A stretch of 64,000 bases of DNA from Fictibacillus arsenicus (GCF_001642935.1 NZ_CP016761.1:2356001-2420000), one strand, 5' to 3'. Positions 16,055-25,800 are shown, numbered from the stretch's first letter. The notes: generated by a model not told the origin, from the letters alone. Numbers and translations: made by a program.

Positions 16055-17371
16055 TTAAAAGATTAAGAACCCTGCACAAATGATGATTCCGCTGACAAAA
16101 AGGGCTATTAAGCAGAATCCCATAATATCCTTTGCTTTTAAGCCTGCAATCGCAAGCGCAGGAAGTGCCCAGAATGGCTGGATCAAGTTCGTCCAAGCAT
16201 CACCCCATGCCACAGCCATAGCAGTCTTAGCATGAGATACTCCAAGTGCATCTGCTGCATCAAGGACTACATGCGCCTGAACAGCCCACTGTCCTCCGCC
16301 TGACGGGACAAAAATATTAACGATTCCAGCACTTAAAAACGTAAATAAAGGCAGTGTGTATTCGTTTGAAATAGCTACGAACCATTGAGACATCTCTGTA
16401 ACAAGACCTGAGCCAACCATCATCCCCATGATACCTGCATAAAAAGGAAACTGAATGATTATTCCGCTAGCCCCTTTAACCGCTTCTGCCACACTATTAA
16501 TATAGTTTCTTGGTGTTTTATGAAGAAGAATACCTAAAAATAAAAAGAGAAAATTAACAAAATTGATATTTAAATTGAAGCCGCTTGTTGCGAAGAAATA
16601 AACCATATAAGCAATACCTAAAATACCGACTATCATCGAAAGCCACATGCTGTTTTCAAGCTTTTCAGCAGGTGTATCGGCTTCAGCTAAGGTTGCAGCT
16701 TCAACACTGTCATCCAGCAATGAAGGGTCAATTTGATAGGCTTGTTCTTTACTCATCATGAGCCTGTTCGTTATCGGTAAAATGATAAACAATGCACCAA
16801 CAATAAATAGATTAAAAGGGGCAAATAACGTTTCACTTGTCGAAATGATACCCATCGATTCTTCCATAAAGTGTCCTGGAGTGGCAATCGTAAGCGGGAT
16901 CGATCCTGACAATCCAGCATGCCATACAACGAACCCGCTGTATGCACTCGCAATCAGCAGGCGATAATCCGTGTTCTTTACCTGCCGCGCAAGCTCTTTA
17001 GAAAAAATAGCTCCAATTACTAAGCCAAATCCCCAATTGATCCAGCTCGCTAATAGTGCTACAAGTGTAACGCTGATAATGGCCTGTCCTGGTGTGCGTG
17101 CGAATGAAGCAAGTTTTCTTAACATCTTTTTGAAGAATGGAGAACTCGCCAAGACATATCCTGTCACTAAAATAAGCACCATCTGCATCGAAAATTCTAG
17201 AAGTTTCCAAAACCCGTCTCCCCAGAAAGAAACCATTTTTACCGGGGACTGGCCGGTTATGGCCAGTCCAAGTAAAAATACAACTCCTGTCAGTATTATC
17301 ACGAATATAAAAGGGTCGGGTAAATACCGCTGCATCATTTTATTTGAAGCACGGGTTAATGCTTGGAACAT
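16055..17371 (-). CDS. AtoE-family short-chain fatty acid carrier
   Basis: Integral membrane protein of 438 residues with about 10-12 hydrophobic segments, matching the AtoE/short-chain fatty acid transporter family. Conserved parts include YLPDPFIFVIILTG near the N-terminus, SWINWGFGLVIGA, and VPSGGGQWAVQ near residue 350. In E. coli AtoE accompanies the acetoacetate-activating CoA-transferase, and here scoB and scoA directly precede it, so uptake of acetoacetate or butyrate is the likely role. AGGAGGGTGTCCA precedes the ATG. Confidence 0.9.
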   Translation of the reverse strand: MFQALTRASNKMMQRYLPDPFIFVIILTGVVFLLGLAITGQSPVKMVSFWGDGFWKLLEFSMQMVLILVTGYVLASSPFFKKMLRKLASFARTPGQAIISVTLVALLASWINWGFGLVIGAIFSKELARQVKNTDYRLLIASAYSGFVVWHAGLSGSIPLTIATPGHFMEESMGIISTSETLFAPFNLFIVGALFIILPITNRLMMSKEQAYQIDPSLLDDSVEAATLAEADTPAEKLENSMWLSMIVGILGIAYMVYFFATSGFNLNINFVNFLFLFLGILLHKTPRNYINSVAEAVKGASGIIIQFPFYAGIMGMMVGSGLVTEMSQWFVAISNEYTLPLFTFLSAGIVNIFVPSGGGQWAVQAHVVLDAADALGVSHAKTAMAVAWGDAWTNLIQPFWALPALAIAGLKAKDIMGFCLIALFVSGIIICAGFLIF

Positions 17372-17385
17372 TGGACACCCTCCTT

Positions 17386-18039
17386 TTAATATGCGTTTAG
17401 TTTAATATCATCTGAGACTGTGAGTTTAGCTTCTGTTGAATTTAGAACATCATCAACGGAGTATCCTTCTGCAACTTCTTTTAAAACAAGACCATTTTCG
17501 GATACATCCATTACAGCCCGGTCAGTAATGATTCGCTCAACTACTCCTTTTCCTGTCAAAGGAAGCTGGCAGCTCTTTAAGATTTTGCTTTCTCCTGCTT
17601 TATTTACATGTTCCATGATTACGATGATTTTTTTCGCGCCATGAACAAGGTCCATCGCCCCGCCCATTCCTTTGATCATCTTGCCTGGAATCATCCAGTT
17701 AGCAAGGTCGCCATCCTCTGAAACTTCCATTCCGCCTAAGATAGCAATGTCAATATGACCGCCGCGGATCATAGCAAAAGATTCAGAGCTGTCAAAATAA
17801 GATGCGCCTTTAATTGCCGTTACTGTCTCTTTCCCAGCATTGATCAGATCAGGATCTACTTCGCTTTCAAGAGGATACGGTCCTATGCCGAGGAGCCCGT
17901 TCTCCGATTGCAGTACAACCTCCTTATTATCCGAAATGAAGTTGGCTACCATCGTTGGCATTCCGATTCCCAAGTTTACATAAAAGCCTGATTCAATCTC
18001 TTTTTCTGCACGCTTCGCGATTCTTTCTCTGATATTCAT
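17386..18039 (-). CDS. scoB: 3-oxoacid CoA-transferase subunit B
   Basis: Beta subunit (217 residues) of a family I CoA-transferase that activates acetoacetate using succinyl-CoA or acetyl-CoA. The catalytic glutamate is in [12 protein letters not shown], and GMPTMVANF and [14 protein letters not shown] are typical subunit B motifs. Start ATG follows GGAGGGGG. The stop of scoA is 17 nt upstream. Whether the donor is succinyl-CoA (Sco) or acetyl-CoA (Ato) cannot be told from the sequence. Confidence 0.94.
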   Translation of the reverse strand: MNIRERIAKRAEKEIESGFYVNLGIGMPTMVANFISDNKEVVLQSENGLLGIGPYPLESEVDPDLINAGKETVTAIKGASYFDSSESFAMIRGGHIDIAILGGMEVSEDGDLANWMIPGKMIKGMGGAMDLVHGAKKIIVIMEHVNKAGESKILKSCQLPLTGKGVVERIITDRAVMDVSENGLVLKEVAEGYSVDDVLNSTEAKLTVSDDIKLNAY

Positions 18040-18056
18040 AACGGTTCCCCCTCCTC

Positions 18057-18749
18057 TTAGCCTTGTTTTACTGTTAAGCGTTCAATGCGCTTTTCTTGAG
18101 TTCCTACGATTAACTTTTGTACGTACACACCAGGTGTATGTATGTGATCCGGATAAAGATCTCCGATTTCAACAAGCTCTTCTACCTCTGCAATTGTTAC
18201 TTTACCTGCAGCAGCAATCATCGGGTTGAAGTTACGAGCTGTTTTGTTATAGATCAGATTTCCTGCTTTGTCTCCTTTTGCAGCACGAATTAAGCTGAAA
18301 TCTGCAACAATTCCTTCTTCAAGCAGATATTCTTTTCCGTTGAACGTACGTGTTTCTTTTCCTTCTGCGATCGGTGTTCCAACTCCAGCGGGTGTATAGA
18401 AAGCTGGAATTCCAGCACCACCTGCACGAATTCTTTCAGCAAGCGTTCCCTGCGGGATAAGTTCTACTTCAATTTCACCTGATAAAACTTGTCTTTCAAA
18501 CTCTTTATTCTCACCAACGTAAGACCCTACCATTTTCTTAATCTGTTTGTTTTTAAGAAGCAGACCTAATCCCCAGTCATCTACTCCGCAGTTGTTGGAA
18601 ATCACGGTAAGATCTTTTGTTCCTTTTTCGACTAAAGCAAGAATTAAATTTTCGGGAATGCCTACTAATCCAAAACCGCCTACTAAAAGAGTTGATCCAT
18701 CTTTAATGTCTGCTACAGCTTCTAGAGCTGAATTCAATATTGGTTTCAT
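18057..18749 (-). CDS. scoA: 3-oxoacid CoA-transferase subunit A
   Basis: Alpha subunit, 230 residues, with the CoA-binding glycine loop [13 protein letters not shown] near residues 23-35 and the [11 protein letters not shown] segment. Later signatures [19 protein letters not shown] and KAAGNL-type [10 protein letters not shown] are visible. It forms a heterotetramer with ScoB. AAAGGAGAGACAGGGC precedes the ATG. It lies between the first thiolase and scoB, giving the order thiolase-scoA-scoB-carrier-thiolase. Confidence 0.94.
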   Translation of the reverse strand: MKPILNSALEAVADIKDGSTLLVGGFGLVGIPENLILALVEKGTKDLTVISNNCGVDDWGLGLLLKNKQIKKMVGSYVGENKEFERQVLSGEIEVELIPQGTLAERIRAGGAGIPAFYTPAGVGTPIAEGKETRTFNGKEYLLEEGIVADFSLIRAAKGDKAGNLIYNKTARNFNPMIAAAGKVTIAEVEELVEIGDLYPDHIHTPGVYVQKLIVGTQEKRIERLTVKQG

Positions 18750-18811
18750 GCCCTGTCTCTCCTTTTTTAATGTTTTATAAGTGCCGAATCTCTTTTTCCC
18801 CTTCTAAAACA

Positions 18812-20011
18812 TTAATTTTCTTCGTTTTCAAAGATAGAGGCTACTCCCTGGCCTCCGCCGATACAAAGCGTTGCTAAACCGCTTTTGGATTTTCTTCTTT
18901 TCATCTCGTGAAGCAATGTAACAACAATTCTTGCACCGCTTGCTCCAATCGGATGTCCAAGTGCAATTGCTCCGCCATTTACGTTTAATTTCTCTTTATC
19001 AAAACCAAGATCTTTTCCTACAGCAAGTGACTGACTCGCAAAAGCTTCGTTTGCCTCGACAAGATCAATATCATCCATTTTCATGTTAGTTTTCTTCAGG
19101 ACTTTTTGCACCGCTTCAACAGGTCCTATGCCCATTACTTCTGGAGCTACACCTGCACTAGCGTTCGCCTTTACGACTGCGAGTGGTTTTAATCCAAGTT
19201 CTTCTGCCTTTTTTCTGCTCATTACAACAAGCGCAGCTGCACCATCATTGATCCCTGAAGCATTTCCTGCTGTAACCATTCCGTCTTTCTTAAAGGCTGG
19301 TCTTAATTTGGCAAGCTTTTCACTTGTAGAGCCTGCTTTCGGATATTCATCCTTATCTATGATCAATGGATCTCCTTTTCTTTGAGGAATCTCCACTGCT
19401 GTAATTTCATCGTTAAACTTTCCTTGTTCTTGAGCTTCAGCACACTTTCTTTGACTTTCAGCTGCGAATTCATCCAGTTCCTCACGGGAAAGCGAATGCG
19501 TTTCACATAGATTTTCAGCTGTAATTCCCATATGATAATCGCCAAATGCGCACCATAAGCCGTCATTAATCATAGAGTCGACCATAGGGGCATTGCCCAT
19601 GCGCAATCCATCTCTAGCTCCGTTCAGCAAATAAGGAGCCTGGCTCATATTTTCCATACCGCCGCAGACGATTACATCAGCCTCATCCAGCCAAATTGCC
19701 TGGCAAGCAAGATGAAGTGCTTTTAACCCAGAACCGCAAACTTTATTGATTGTCATACTTGATACACCAATTGGCAGTCCTGCTTTTATCGCTGCTTGAC
19801 GAGCCGGATTCTGTCCCAATCCTGCTTGGAGAACATTCCCCATGATGACTTCATCTACTGCATCATGCGGGATCCCTACTTTTTTTAAAGAGTCTTTGAT
19901 TGCAATTGCTCCTAATTCTGTCGCTGCTACCGTTTTTAAACTTCCCATGAAGCTTCCAATCGGCGTTCTGACAGCGCTTACAATGACAGCTTCTCTCTCT
20001 CTTGAAACCAT
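18812..20011 (-). CDS. Acetyl-CoA C-acetyltransferase
   Basis: Thiolase of 399 residues, first gene of the ketone-body cluster. Motifs: [14 protein letters not shown] with the acyl-accepting Cys near 90, [30 protein letters not shown] with the catalytic His and CIGGGQG with the second Cys. It most resembles biosynthetic/degradative acetoacetyl-CoA thiolases, giving two acetyl-CoA from the CoA-transferase product. A CodY-like box lies 29 nt upstream of the start codon, suggesting nutritional repression. Confidence 0.93.
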   Translation of the reverse strand: MVSREREAVIVSAVRTPIGSFMGSLKTVAATELGAIAIKDSLKKVGIPHDAVDEVIMGNVLQAGLGQNPARQAAIKAGLPIGVSSMTINKVCGSGLKALHLACQAIWLDEADVIVCGGMENMSQAPYLLNGARDGLRMGNAPMVDSMINDGLWCAFGDYHMGITAENLCETHSLSREELDEFAAESQRKCAEAQEQGKFNDEITAVEIPQRKGDPLIIDKDEYPKAGSTSEKLAKLRPAFKKDGMVTAGNASGINDGAAALVVMSRKKAEELGLKPLAVVKANASAGVAPEVMGIGPVEAVQKVLKKTNMKMDDIDLVEANEAFASQSLAVGKDLGFDKEKLNVNGGAIALGHPIGASGARIVVTLLHEMKRRKSKSGLATLCIGGGQGVASIFENEEN

Positions 20012-20039
20012 TTGTAGTCTCCTCCTCTTTAAAACGTAA

Positions 20040-20054
20040 AAATTTCTGAAAATT
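20040..20054. promoter_or_regulatory. CodY-like box between the thiolase operon and mvaB
   Basis: AAATTTCTGAAAATT matches 14 of 15 positions of the CodY consensus AATTTTCWGAAAATT. It lies just upstream of the thiolase start, where CodY, which senses branched-chain amino acids and GTP, would be expected to act. Not tested. Confidence 0.6.
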
Positions 20055-20123
20055 CCTTTATATCATACCATAACAATTCAAAAGTATTGCAACCAACGAT
20101 TTTTTACAGTTAAAATAAAAACA

Positions 20124-20137
20124 AGAAAACGGTTTCA
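20124..20137 (+). promoter_or_regulatory. Candidate CcpA cre site before mvaB
   Basis: AGAAAACGGTTTCA matches 13 of 14 positions of the cre consensus TGWAANCGNTNWCA. It lies 20 nt before the mvaB start and just ahead of the ribosome site, a roadblock-type position. Confidence 0.55.
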
Positions 20138-20156
20138 AGGAGGGGTTTTTACAAAG

Positions 20157-21062
20157 ATGGAATTACCCGAGAGAGTCACTCTGATCGAAGTCGGCCCGCG
20201 GGACGGACTTCAAAACGAGAAAAATTTTATTAATGCAAAAGATAAGATTCATTTTATATCCCTATTAAAAAATGCTGGCTTTCAAGAGATGGAGCTTACC
20301 TCTTTCGTTTCACCGAAGTGGGTCCCTCAGATGCAGGACGCTGGTACAGTTATTGAACATTGCATGGATGACCTGCGTAACTTTGTTCTGGCACCGAATA
20401 AAAAAGGAATTGATATGGCAATTGAAGCTGGCGTGAAGCACATTGCTGTTTTTGTAGGTGTAAGTGATTCATTTAACAAAAAAAATATCAATAAGACAAC
20501 AGAAGAAAGTATGAACGAGTTAAGACCGCTGATCGAGGATCTGAAACGCAGAGGTTATTTTGTAAGAGCTTGTATCTCTACCAGCTTTTATTGTCCATTT
20601 GAGGGAAAGATAGATGAGCATGCTGTTCTAAAGGTTTGCCAGGACTTTGAGGAAATGGGTGTTGATGAACTCAGCGTGGCTGATACGATTGGAATGGCAA
20701 ATCCTATTGAATGCTTTGATTTGTTTACTTTATTAAAGCATCACCTGCGCTCTACTACACTTATAACAGGACATTTTCATGACACGCGCGGTATGGCACT
20801 TGCGAATATTTTCGCGAGTATGCAAGCTGGCATAGACCGCTTTGACACATCTGCAGGAGGACTTGGAGGATGCCCATTCGCACCTGGCGCCTCAGGAAAC
20901 GTCGCCTCAGAAGATGTAGTCTACATGCTGTCCCAGATGGGAATCTCTACAGGCATACAGCTTGATAAACTCTTAGAGGCATCTGCGTTTATCTCACCGC
21001 TTCTTTCAAAACCAGTTTCAAGCAAACAGTTCGGTCTTCTGAAAAATGTTCTTCAAGGGTAA
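20157..21062 (+). CDS. mvaB: Hydroxymethylglutaryl-CoA lyase
   Basis: Splits HMG-CoA to acetoacetate and acetyl-CoA, the last step of leucine breakdown. TIM-barrel HMGL family, 301 residues: EVGPRDGLQNE with metal/substrate residues at the N-terminus, GHFHDTRG with two metal-binding His, and the active-site loop GGLGGCPFAPGASGN with the catalytic Cys. It is divergent from the thiolase-CoA-transferase cluster, which would take its acetoacetate product onwards. AAGGAGGGG precedes the ATG at a long spacing. The B. subtilis homologue is yngG. Confidence 0.94.
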   Translation: MELPERVTLIEVGPRDGLQNEKNFINAKDKIHFISLLKNAGFQEMELTSFVSPKWVPQMQDAGTVIEHCMDDLRNFVLAPNKKGIDMAIEAGVKHIAVFVGVSDSFNKKNINKTTEESMNELRPLIEDLKRRGYFVRACISTSFYCPFEGKIDEHAVLKVCQDFEEMGVDELSVADTIGMANPIECFDLFTLLKHHLRSTTLITGHFHDTRGMALANIFASMQAGIDRFDTSAGGLGGCPFAPGASGNVASEDVVYMLSQMGISTGIQLDKLLEASAFISPLLSKPVSSKQFGLLKNVLQG

Positions 21063-21285
21063 AACAATAAAGGTTTATCTCTAATAATTTGTTGCTTTAG
21101 AGTTTTTTATTTCATTCTCTTCATTGACAAGTTGATTGGAGAGCACGGTGCGAGACTCCTACGGGATCAGTGGGACAGGTGAGACTCCTAATGGTGCAAC
21201 GCACCAAGGAGGCTCACCGCCCACCCCGTGGAAAGCGAGTACCTGGAGCGGAAATCAACCACTTACAAGAACTACAATGTTTGAC
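21062..21285 (+). repeat. MITE-like repeat element, copy 2
   Basis: Standard form: left arm with TTTGTTGCTTTAGAG, then AGTTGATTGGAGAGCACGG, a central hairpin around GGACAGGTGAGACTCC and GGAGGCTCACCGCC, then GCGGAAATCAACCACTT. Occupies the gap between mvaB and the HesB-like gene; no gene is visible in it. Confidence 0.85.
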
Positions 21286-21298
21286 TAAGAAGACAAAT

Positions 21299-21332
21299 AA
21301 AACACGGGCTTATTAGCTGCCCGTGTTTTGCT
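21299..21332 (-). terminator. Terminator after the HesB-like gene
   Basis: AAAACACGGGC and GCCCGTGTTTT pair almost perfectly around a loop of about ten bases; the stem overlaps the end of the reading frame. Confidence 0.8.
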
Positions 21333-21651
21333 CTGTTTTATCGTAATATTTCATCGCAGGGTTTAAGATCTCGCTTGGACTTTTTAAGGAAAAATGATTG
21401 CCTGCCCGTGCATCGATCGTCATCTTTTCATCGAAGAAAACCTCCGTGTTGTAATCCAAATAAAGATCAGGTCCGTTGGTCAAGATTCTCGTATCATTAT
21501 CCTCTGGTTTATCAACCAGCCATAATGCTGCAACACCGCTCACAACACACCCGCATCCTTCTGTATCATGCTTCAGTTTTAGGAATCCCTTTTTACCTTG
21601 CATTCTATTTTGCAGTCTTTCCAGCGCTGCATCAGTAAACACGATTTCCAT
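21313..21651 (-). CDS. yqkB: HesB-like/iron-sulfur biosynthesis-domain protein (YqkB-like)
   Basis: A 112-residue protein of the HesB/YadR/YfhF superfamily. The fold core MEIVFTDAALERL and a single cysteine cluster DTEGCGCVVSG are visible, but the C-terminal CxC of true A-type Fe-S carriers is absent, so an Fe-S carrier role is not assured. ATG 21651 lies four bases after the padR stop, within AAAGGTGAG spacing; the upstream GTG at 21666 overlaps padR. Co-transcription with padR looks certain, but the connection is unclear. Confidence 0.82.
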   Translation of the reverse strand: MEIVFTDAALERLQNRMQGKKGFLKLKHDTEGCGCVVSGVAALWLVDKPEDNDTRILTNGPDLYLDYNTEVFFDEKMTIDARAGNHFSLKSPSEILNPAMKYYDKTEQNTGS

Positions 21652-21655
21652 AAAA

Positions 21656-22201
21656 TTAAAACTCACCTTTCTTTTTTAAAACGTCTATCGCCCAGTCGCA
21701 CCAGGACAACCAGCTCTCCATATACCGAATGCCAAATTCGCTCGTCAAATATTCTCCAAGTTCCTTTTCTTTATAAATACCCTTTGGAAAATTTTCATCT
21801 TGCCATTTTTTCGTCATCATGAGTCCCATCTGATGATGTTCTTTGCTTTTTTCCAGAAAAGCTATTGCCTGTTCAACCGGAATAAAATGAAACATCGAAA
21901 CTCTTAAGAGCAGATCATCCTTCAGCTTAGGAACATTTACAGGCTTATTCAGCATCCATTCGAGCAGCTGTTCAAATCCCTTGTCAGTAATTTTATATAT
22001 TTTCTTATCTGGATAATCAGTTTGTTGAATGATTTTAGATTCTGCCAGTCCCTCATCTTCCATTTTAAGAAGTTCACGGTAAATCTGAGTATGATGGGCT
22101 GTCCAAAAATGGATAACTGTTTCTTTAAATTGCTGTGTAAGCTCATAACCTGTTGCTTCATTTTTTGCTAATAAACCTAACAGCGCATACCTTAACGCCA
22201 T
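21656..22201 (-). CDS. PadR-family transcriptional regulator
   Basis: A 181-residue repressor-type protein. The N-terminal winged helix shows ALLGLLAKNEATGYELTQQF and IYRELLKMEDEGLAESK with the wing TDYPDKKIYKITDKG, followed by a long helical C-terminal dimerisation domain (Vir_act_alpha type). It is divergent from the RND pump gene, and a palindrome in the shared intergenic region is a plausible operator. PadR regulators often control an adjacent efflux gene, so control of the pump is a reasonable inference. Confidence 0.9.
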   Translation of the reverse strand: MALRYALLGLLAKNEATGYELTQQFKETVIHFWTAHHTQIYRELLKMEDEGLAESKIIQQTDYPDKKIYKITDKGFEQLLEWMLNKPVNVPKLKDDLLLRVSMFHFIPVEQAIAFLEKSKEHHQMGLMMTKKWQDENFPKGIYKEKELGEYLTSEFGIRYMESWLSWCDWAIDVLKKKGEF

Positions 22202-22273
22202 TTGTTACCCTTCTTTCTCAATGTACTGAATTGAATTGTAACATACTTTTCACAAATTCTTTATTCAATTTAC

Positions 22274-22303
22274 TTGATATAAAACTGATACTTTTATTAT
22301 ATT
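22274..22303 (+). promoter_or_regulatory. Candidate sigma-A promoter of the RND pump
   Basis: TTGATA at 22274 and an AT-rich -10 (TTATAT or TATATT) starting at 22297-22298 are 17-18 nt apart, just upstream of the palindrome. Confidence 0.5.
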
Positions 22304-22313
22304 ATAGTTATAC

Positions 22314-22333
22314 ATATGTGAAAATACACATAT
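22314..22333. promoter_or_regulatory. Palindromic candidate operator for the PadR regulator
   Basis: ATATGTG and CACATAT form a perfect 7-bp inverted repeat around AAAATA. It sits over the expected transcription start of the pump gene and 112 bp from padR. The ATGT-N8-ACAT pattern fits known PadR operators. Confidence 0.55.
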
Positions 22334-22358
22334 CAATCTAAACGTAGGAGAGGAATCT

Positions 22359-25300
22359 ATGAACTGGCTGACAAAATTTAGTTTGAAAAACCCGGTAGCA
22401 ATATTTATCTTTTCTTTTTTATTGATTGTGAGCGGTGTTTTTTCGTTTACAAATTTAAAAGTGGATTTGCTTCCTAATGTTGAGTTTCCCCAGTTAACGA
22501 TCCAGACGGTATACCCTGGAGCTTCACCTGAGGATGTAAATAAGCAAGTTACCGACAAGCTTGAGACTCAATTAAAACAAGTAAAAGATGTAAAGTCTGT
22601 GAAGAGTTCTTCACTAGAAAGTGTTTCGATCATCAGTATGGATTTTCCTTTTTCTGCAAACATGGATGATGTTGAAGATCAAGTGAAATCCATTATTTCA
22701 GAAACTGATCTGCCAGACTCTGTTGAGCCAGATGTCAGCCGCTTTTCTTTCGGTACAATTCCGATCTATAACATCTCCTTGTTCCCTGAAAAAGAAGGCG
22801 AAGATATTCAAGCCTTTGTTGACAGCGAACTCGTACCTGAACTAAAGAAGATTCAAGGTGTAAATAACGTATCTGTCGGCGGTGTAAAAGAAACATTCGT
22901 ATCCATTACACTCGATCGTGAAAAAGCAAAGCAAGCTGGTGTTACACTTAACGCTGTCAAAGACTCCATTAAAGGCCGAGATCTCTCATTCCCGGCAGGA
23001 ACCGTTACAGATGATTCTATTACTGTTCCTGTTCGTGTAGAAGAAACCGTTGATACAATTGCAGAATTAAAACAAATTACGATCTCGGGTGCTGCTGCAG
23101 CTCCATCAGGAAGCCAAGGCGGAGCAGACGCCCCTGGAGAAAGCGGCGGACCTCCTTCTGCCGGCGGCCAAGAATCTCCTGCGCAAGCACAGGCACCTGG
23201 ATCATCTCCTGGCTTTAAGCTTGGAGATATTGCTGAGATTAAAGAAACTGAAGATGTAAATGAAATTACACGCTTCAATCAAAAATCTTCTCTATCTATG
23301 GCTGTTACGAAAAAACAAGATGCAAATACGGTTGAGATAGCAGAAAAAGTTATAGAAGTTCTTAACAAAGAAAAATATGATGATAAATTAAATTATGCAA
23401 TTGGATTCGGACAGGCAGAAGGCATTAAAGATTCTGTAAATACACTCGTTAAAGAAGGTCTTTTCGGTGCCATATTCGCTTCACTTGCTGTACTCATCTT
23501 CTTAAGAAACTTCCGTGCAACAATTATTGCGATTATATCTATCCCGCTCTCATTGTTAGTATCGGCAATTTTCTTAGACCGCCTTGATATTACGCTTAAC
23601 ATTATGACTCTTGGCGGAATGGCCGTAGCTGTCGGCCGTGTAGTAGATGATAGTATCGTAGTTATCGAAAATATTTTCAGACGGATCAGGAAAGCTGATG
23701 GTGCGTTTGACCGTGATGAATTGATCATTGATTCTACTCGGGAAATTTTAAAAGCGATCGTGTCTTCAACCATTACAACAGTAGTAGTTTTCTTACCGCT
23801 TGGACTTGTTGGCGGTGTCACGGGAGAATTCTTCCTTCCATTTGCATTAACCGTTGTTTTTGCTTTATTAGCGTCACTGATTGTAGCCGTTACAATCGTA
23901 CCTATCCTTGCAAAATATGCATTTAAAAAGGTAAAGCCTGAAAAAAATGACGGTCCTATGCAGCGCGGATACGAAAAACTGATTAAAGCATCACTGAATC
24001 ATAAGATTATCGTTCTGTTAACGTCCTTTATTCTCCTTGGAGGATCATTCTTCCTTGCTACAAAACTAGGAATGGTATTCCTTCCAAACGAAGAGCAAAA
24101 AACATTGACAGTCAATGTTGAACTTCCTGCGAGTACGAATGTTTCTAAAACGAATGAAATTTCCCTGGAAGTAGAAAAATATTTAGCTGGACGCGATACG
24201 ATTAAAGATGTTACTGCAGGTATCGGTTCACGTGATTTCCAAACCGGTCTTAAACGGCAGAACGTAGCAAACTATTTTATTAATCTTAAAAAAGAAACAA
24301 ACGTTGAAAAAGAACTTAAAGAATTAGAATCCGGAATAAAAGAAATTACAGACGAAAAAGCAAAAGGAACAGTTCTTAGCTTACAAGAGGTTTCAAGCGG
24401 AGGACCTCCTTCTAACAATGAAGTAAACATCGATCTTTATTCCAATGATTTGGATGATCTTCAAAAAGCAGCAGCTCAAGTTGAAGAGTATATGAAGACA
24501 CTTGATTCTATCAAATATGTGTCAAATAACTTCAAAGATACACAAAAGCAATGGGCTGTTGATATCGATACTGAAAAAGCAGCTGAAAAAGGTGTCTCAG
24601 GATTAGCTGTCCTTGGTGCAGTCTCTGATGTTACGAAGCCAGTTGAAGTTGGGGAATTGACACTTGATGGCGACGAAAAGAATGTAAGAGTTGAATATGA
24701 TGAAGCTGTAAAAACTCTTGATGAGATTAAAGATCTCACTGTCTTTGGAACCTCAGGCCCAGTAAAGATTTCTGAGGTTGCAGAGGTATCTGAAAAAGAA
24801 ACGGTAACTGCCATCCAAAAGCTTGATGGCAAAGTCTATGCGCAAGTTTCTGCACAAGTAAAAGGTGATAATGTTCAAAAAGTAACGCAAGAAGTAATAA
24901 AAGGTGTAGAAGATAATGTTGATCTGCCATCATCTGTATCAACAGAAGGCGGCGGCGGAAGCGAAGAGACAATGGATACGTTTAAAGATCTCGGTCTGGC
25001 AATGCTTGTTGCAATCGGTCTCGTATACTTAACGATGCTGATTACGTTTGGCCGTGCACGTATACCGTTTATTATTCTTTCTTCTCTATTATTTGTTCCC
25101 GTCGGGGCAATCGGAGGATTATTCTTAATCAATGAACCGCTATCTGTGAGTGCTATGATTGGAATATTGATGCTTATCGGTATTGTAACAACGAACGCGA
25201 TCGTACTAGTTGACCGTATTGGACAGAACAGAGAGGTCAAGGGCATGCCAGTTCGTGAAGCACTTCTTGAAGCAGGAAAAACTCGTCTAAGACCGATCTT

Positions 25301-25508
25301 AATGACGGCCTTTGCTACAATTGCGGCACTTATACCGCTCGCATTGACTACTTCATCTGGAACATTAATCTCTAAAGGATTGGCAATTGTAGTCATTGGA
25401 GGACTCACTACTTCCACTCTGCTAACTTTAATTATTGTCCCAGTGCTGTACGAACTATTCTTTCGAAGGCAGGCAAAACGCGAAAAAGCAAAGACTTCAA
25501 TTAATTGA
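22359..25508 (+). CDS. swrC: RND-family efflux transporter (SwrC/AcrB type)
   Basis: A 1049-residue pump with the RND layout: TM1 at residues 10-30, a large extracytoplasmic domain, a bundle of TMs near 370-540, a second extracytoplasmic domain, and final TMs near 870-1035. Conserved proton-relay motif GGMAVAVGRVVDDSIVVIEN is present. B. subtilis SwrC (YerP) exports surfactin and aids swarming. Residues about 242-287 form an unusual Gly/Pro/Ala/Ser-rich insert inside the first periplasmic-type domain. As in other Gram-positives, no adaptor or outer-membrane partner is nearby. Regulated probably by the divergent PadR protein. Confidence 0.92.
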   Translation: MNWLTKFSLKNPVAIFIFSFLLIVSGVFSFTNLKVDLLPNVEFPQLTIQTVYPGASPEDVNKQVTDKLETQLKQVKDVKSVKSSSLESVSIISMDFPFSANMDDVEDQVKSIISETDLPDSVEPDVSRFSFGTIPIYNISLFPEKEGEDIQAFVDSELVPELKKIQGVNNVSVGGVKETFVSITLDREKAKQAGVTLNAVKDSIKGRDLSFPAGTVTDDSITVPVRVEETVDTIAELKQITISGAAAAPSGSQGGADAPGESGGPPSAGGQESPAQAQAPGSSPGFKLGDIAEIKETEDVNEITRFNQKSSLSMAVTKKQDANTVEIAEKVIEVLNKEKYDDKLNYAIGFGQAEGIKDSVNTLVKEGLFGAIFASLAVLIFLRNFRATIIAIISIPLSLLVSAIFLDRLDITLNIMTLGGMAVAVGRVVDDSIVVIENIFRRIRKADGAFDRDELIIDSTREILKAIVSSTITTVVVFLPLGLVGGVTGEFFLPFALTVVFALLASLIVAVTIVPILAKYAFKKVKPEKNDGPMQRGYEKLIKASLNHKIIVLLTSFILLGGSFFLATKLGMVFLPNEEQKTLTVNVELPASTNVSKTNEISLEVEKYLAGRDTIKDVTAGIGSRDFQTGLKRQNVANYFINLKKETNVEKELKELESGIKEITDEKAKGTVLSLQEVSSGGPPSNNEVNIDLYSNDLDDLQKAAAQVEEYMKTLDSIKYVSNNFKDTQKQWAVDIDTEKAAEKGVSGLAVLGAVSDVTKPVEVGELTLDGDEKNVRVEYDEAVKTLDEIKDLTVFGTSGPVKISEVAEVSEKETVTAIQKLDGKVYAQVSAQVKGDNVQKVTQEVIKGVEDNVDLPSSVSTEGGGGSEETMDTFKDLGLAMLVAIGLVYLTMLITFGRARIPFIILSSLLFVPVGAIGGLFLINEPLSVSAMIGILMLIGIVTTNAIVLVDRIGQNREVKGMPVREALLEAGKTRLRPILMTAFATIAALIPLALTTSSGTLISKGLAIVVIGGLTTSTLLTLIIVPVLYELFFRRQAKREKAKTSIN

Positions 25509-25799
25509 AAAGGCTGCTTTTTTTGCTTTACTGCCATTAGAAGTGGTTGATTTCCACTCCAGGATGCTCGCTTTCCGCGGGGCGTGCGGTGAGCCTCCCT
25601 ATCGCTTCGCGCTGGCGGGGTCTCACCTGTCCCACTGCTCCCGCAGGACAAGGAAGGCTTAGACAGCGTTACATCGCACGAAGAAAATGTGATTTTTCAT
25701 TTTCGAGGAGTCTCGTACCTTACACTCCTATCAACAAGCAACGAAGGAGCTCCACAAAAACGATCCAAGACAACAACCTTTTAAAAAAAAGAGCCATTT
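25507..25799 (-). repeat. MITE-like repeat element, copy 3 (with an inner insert)
   Basis: Reverse orientation. Starts at the swrC stop codon with GAAAAGGCTGCTTTTTT and ends AAAAAAGAGCCATTTG, an imperfect terminal inverted repeat. The core has GTGGTTGATTTCCACTCCAG and TCTCACCTGTCCCACT; about 65 extra bases separate the latter from GGAGTCTCGTACC. No gene seen. Confidence 0.85.
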
Positions 25800-25800
25800 G

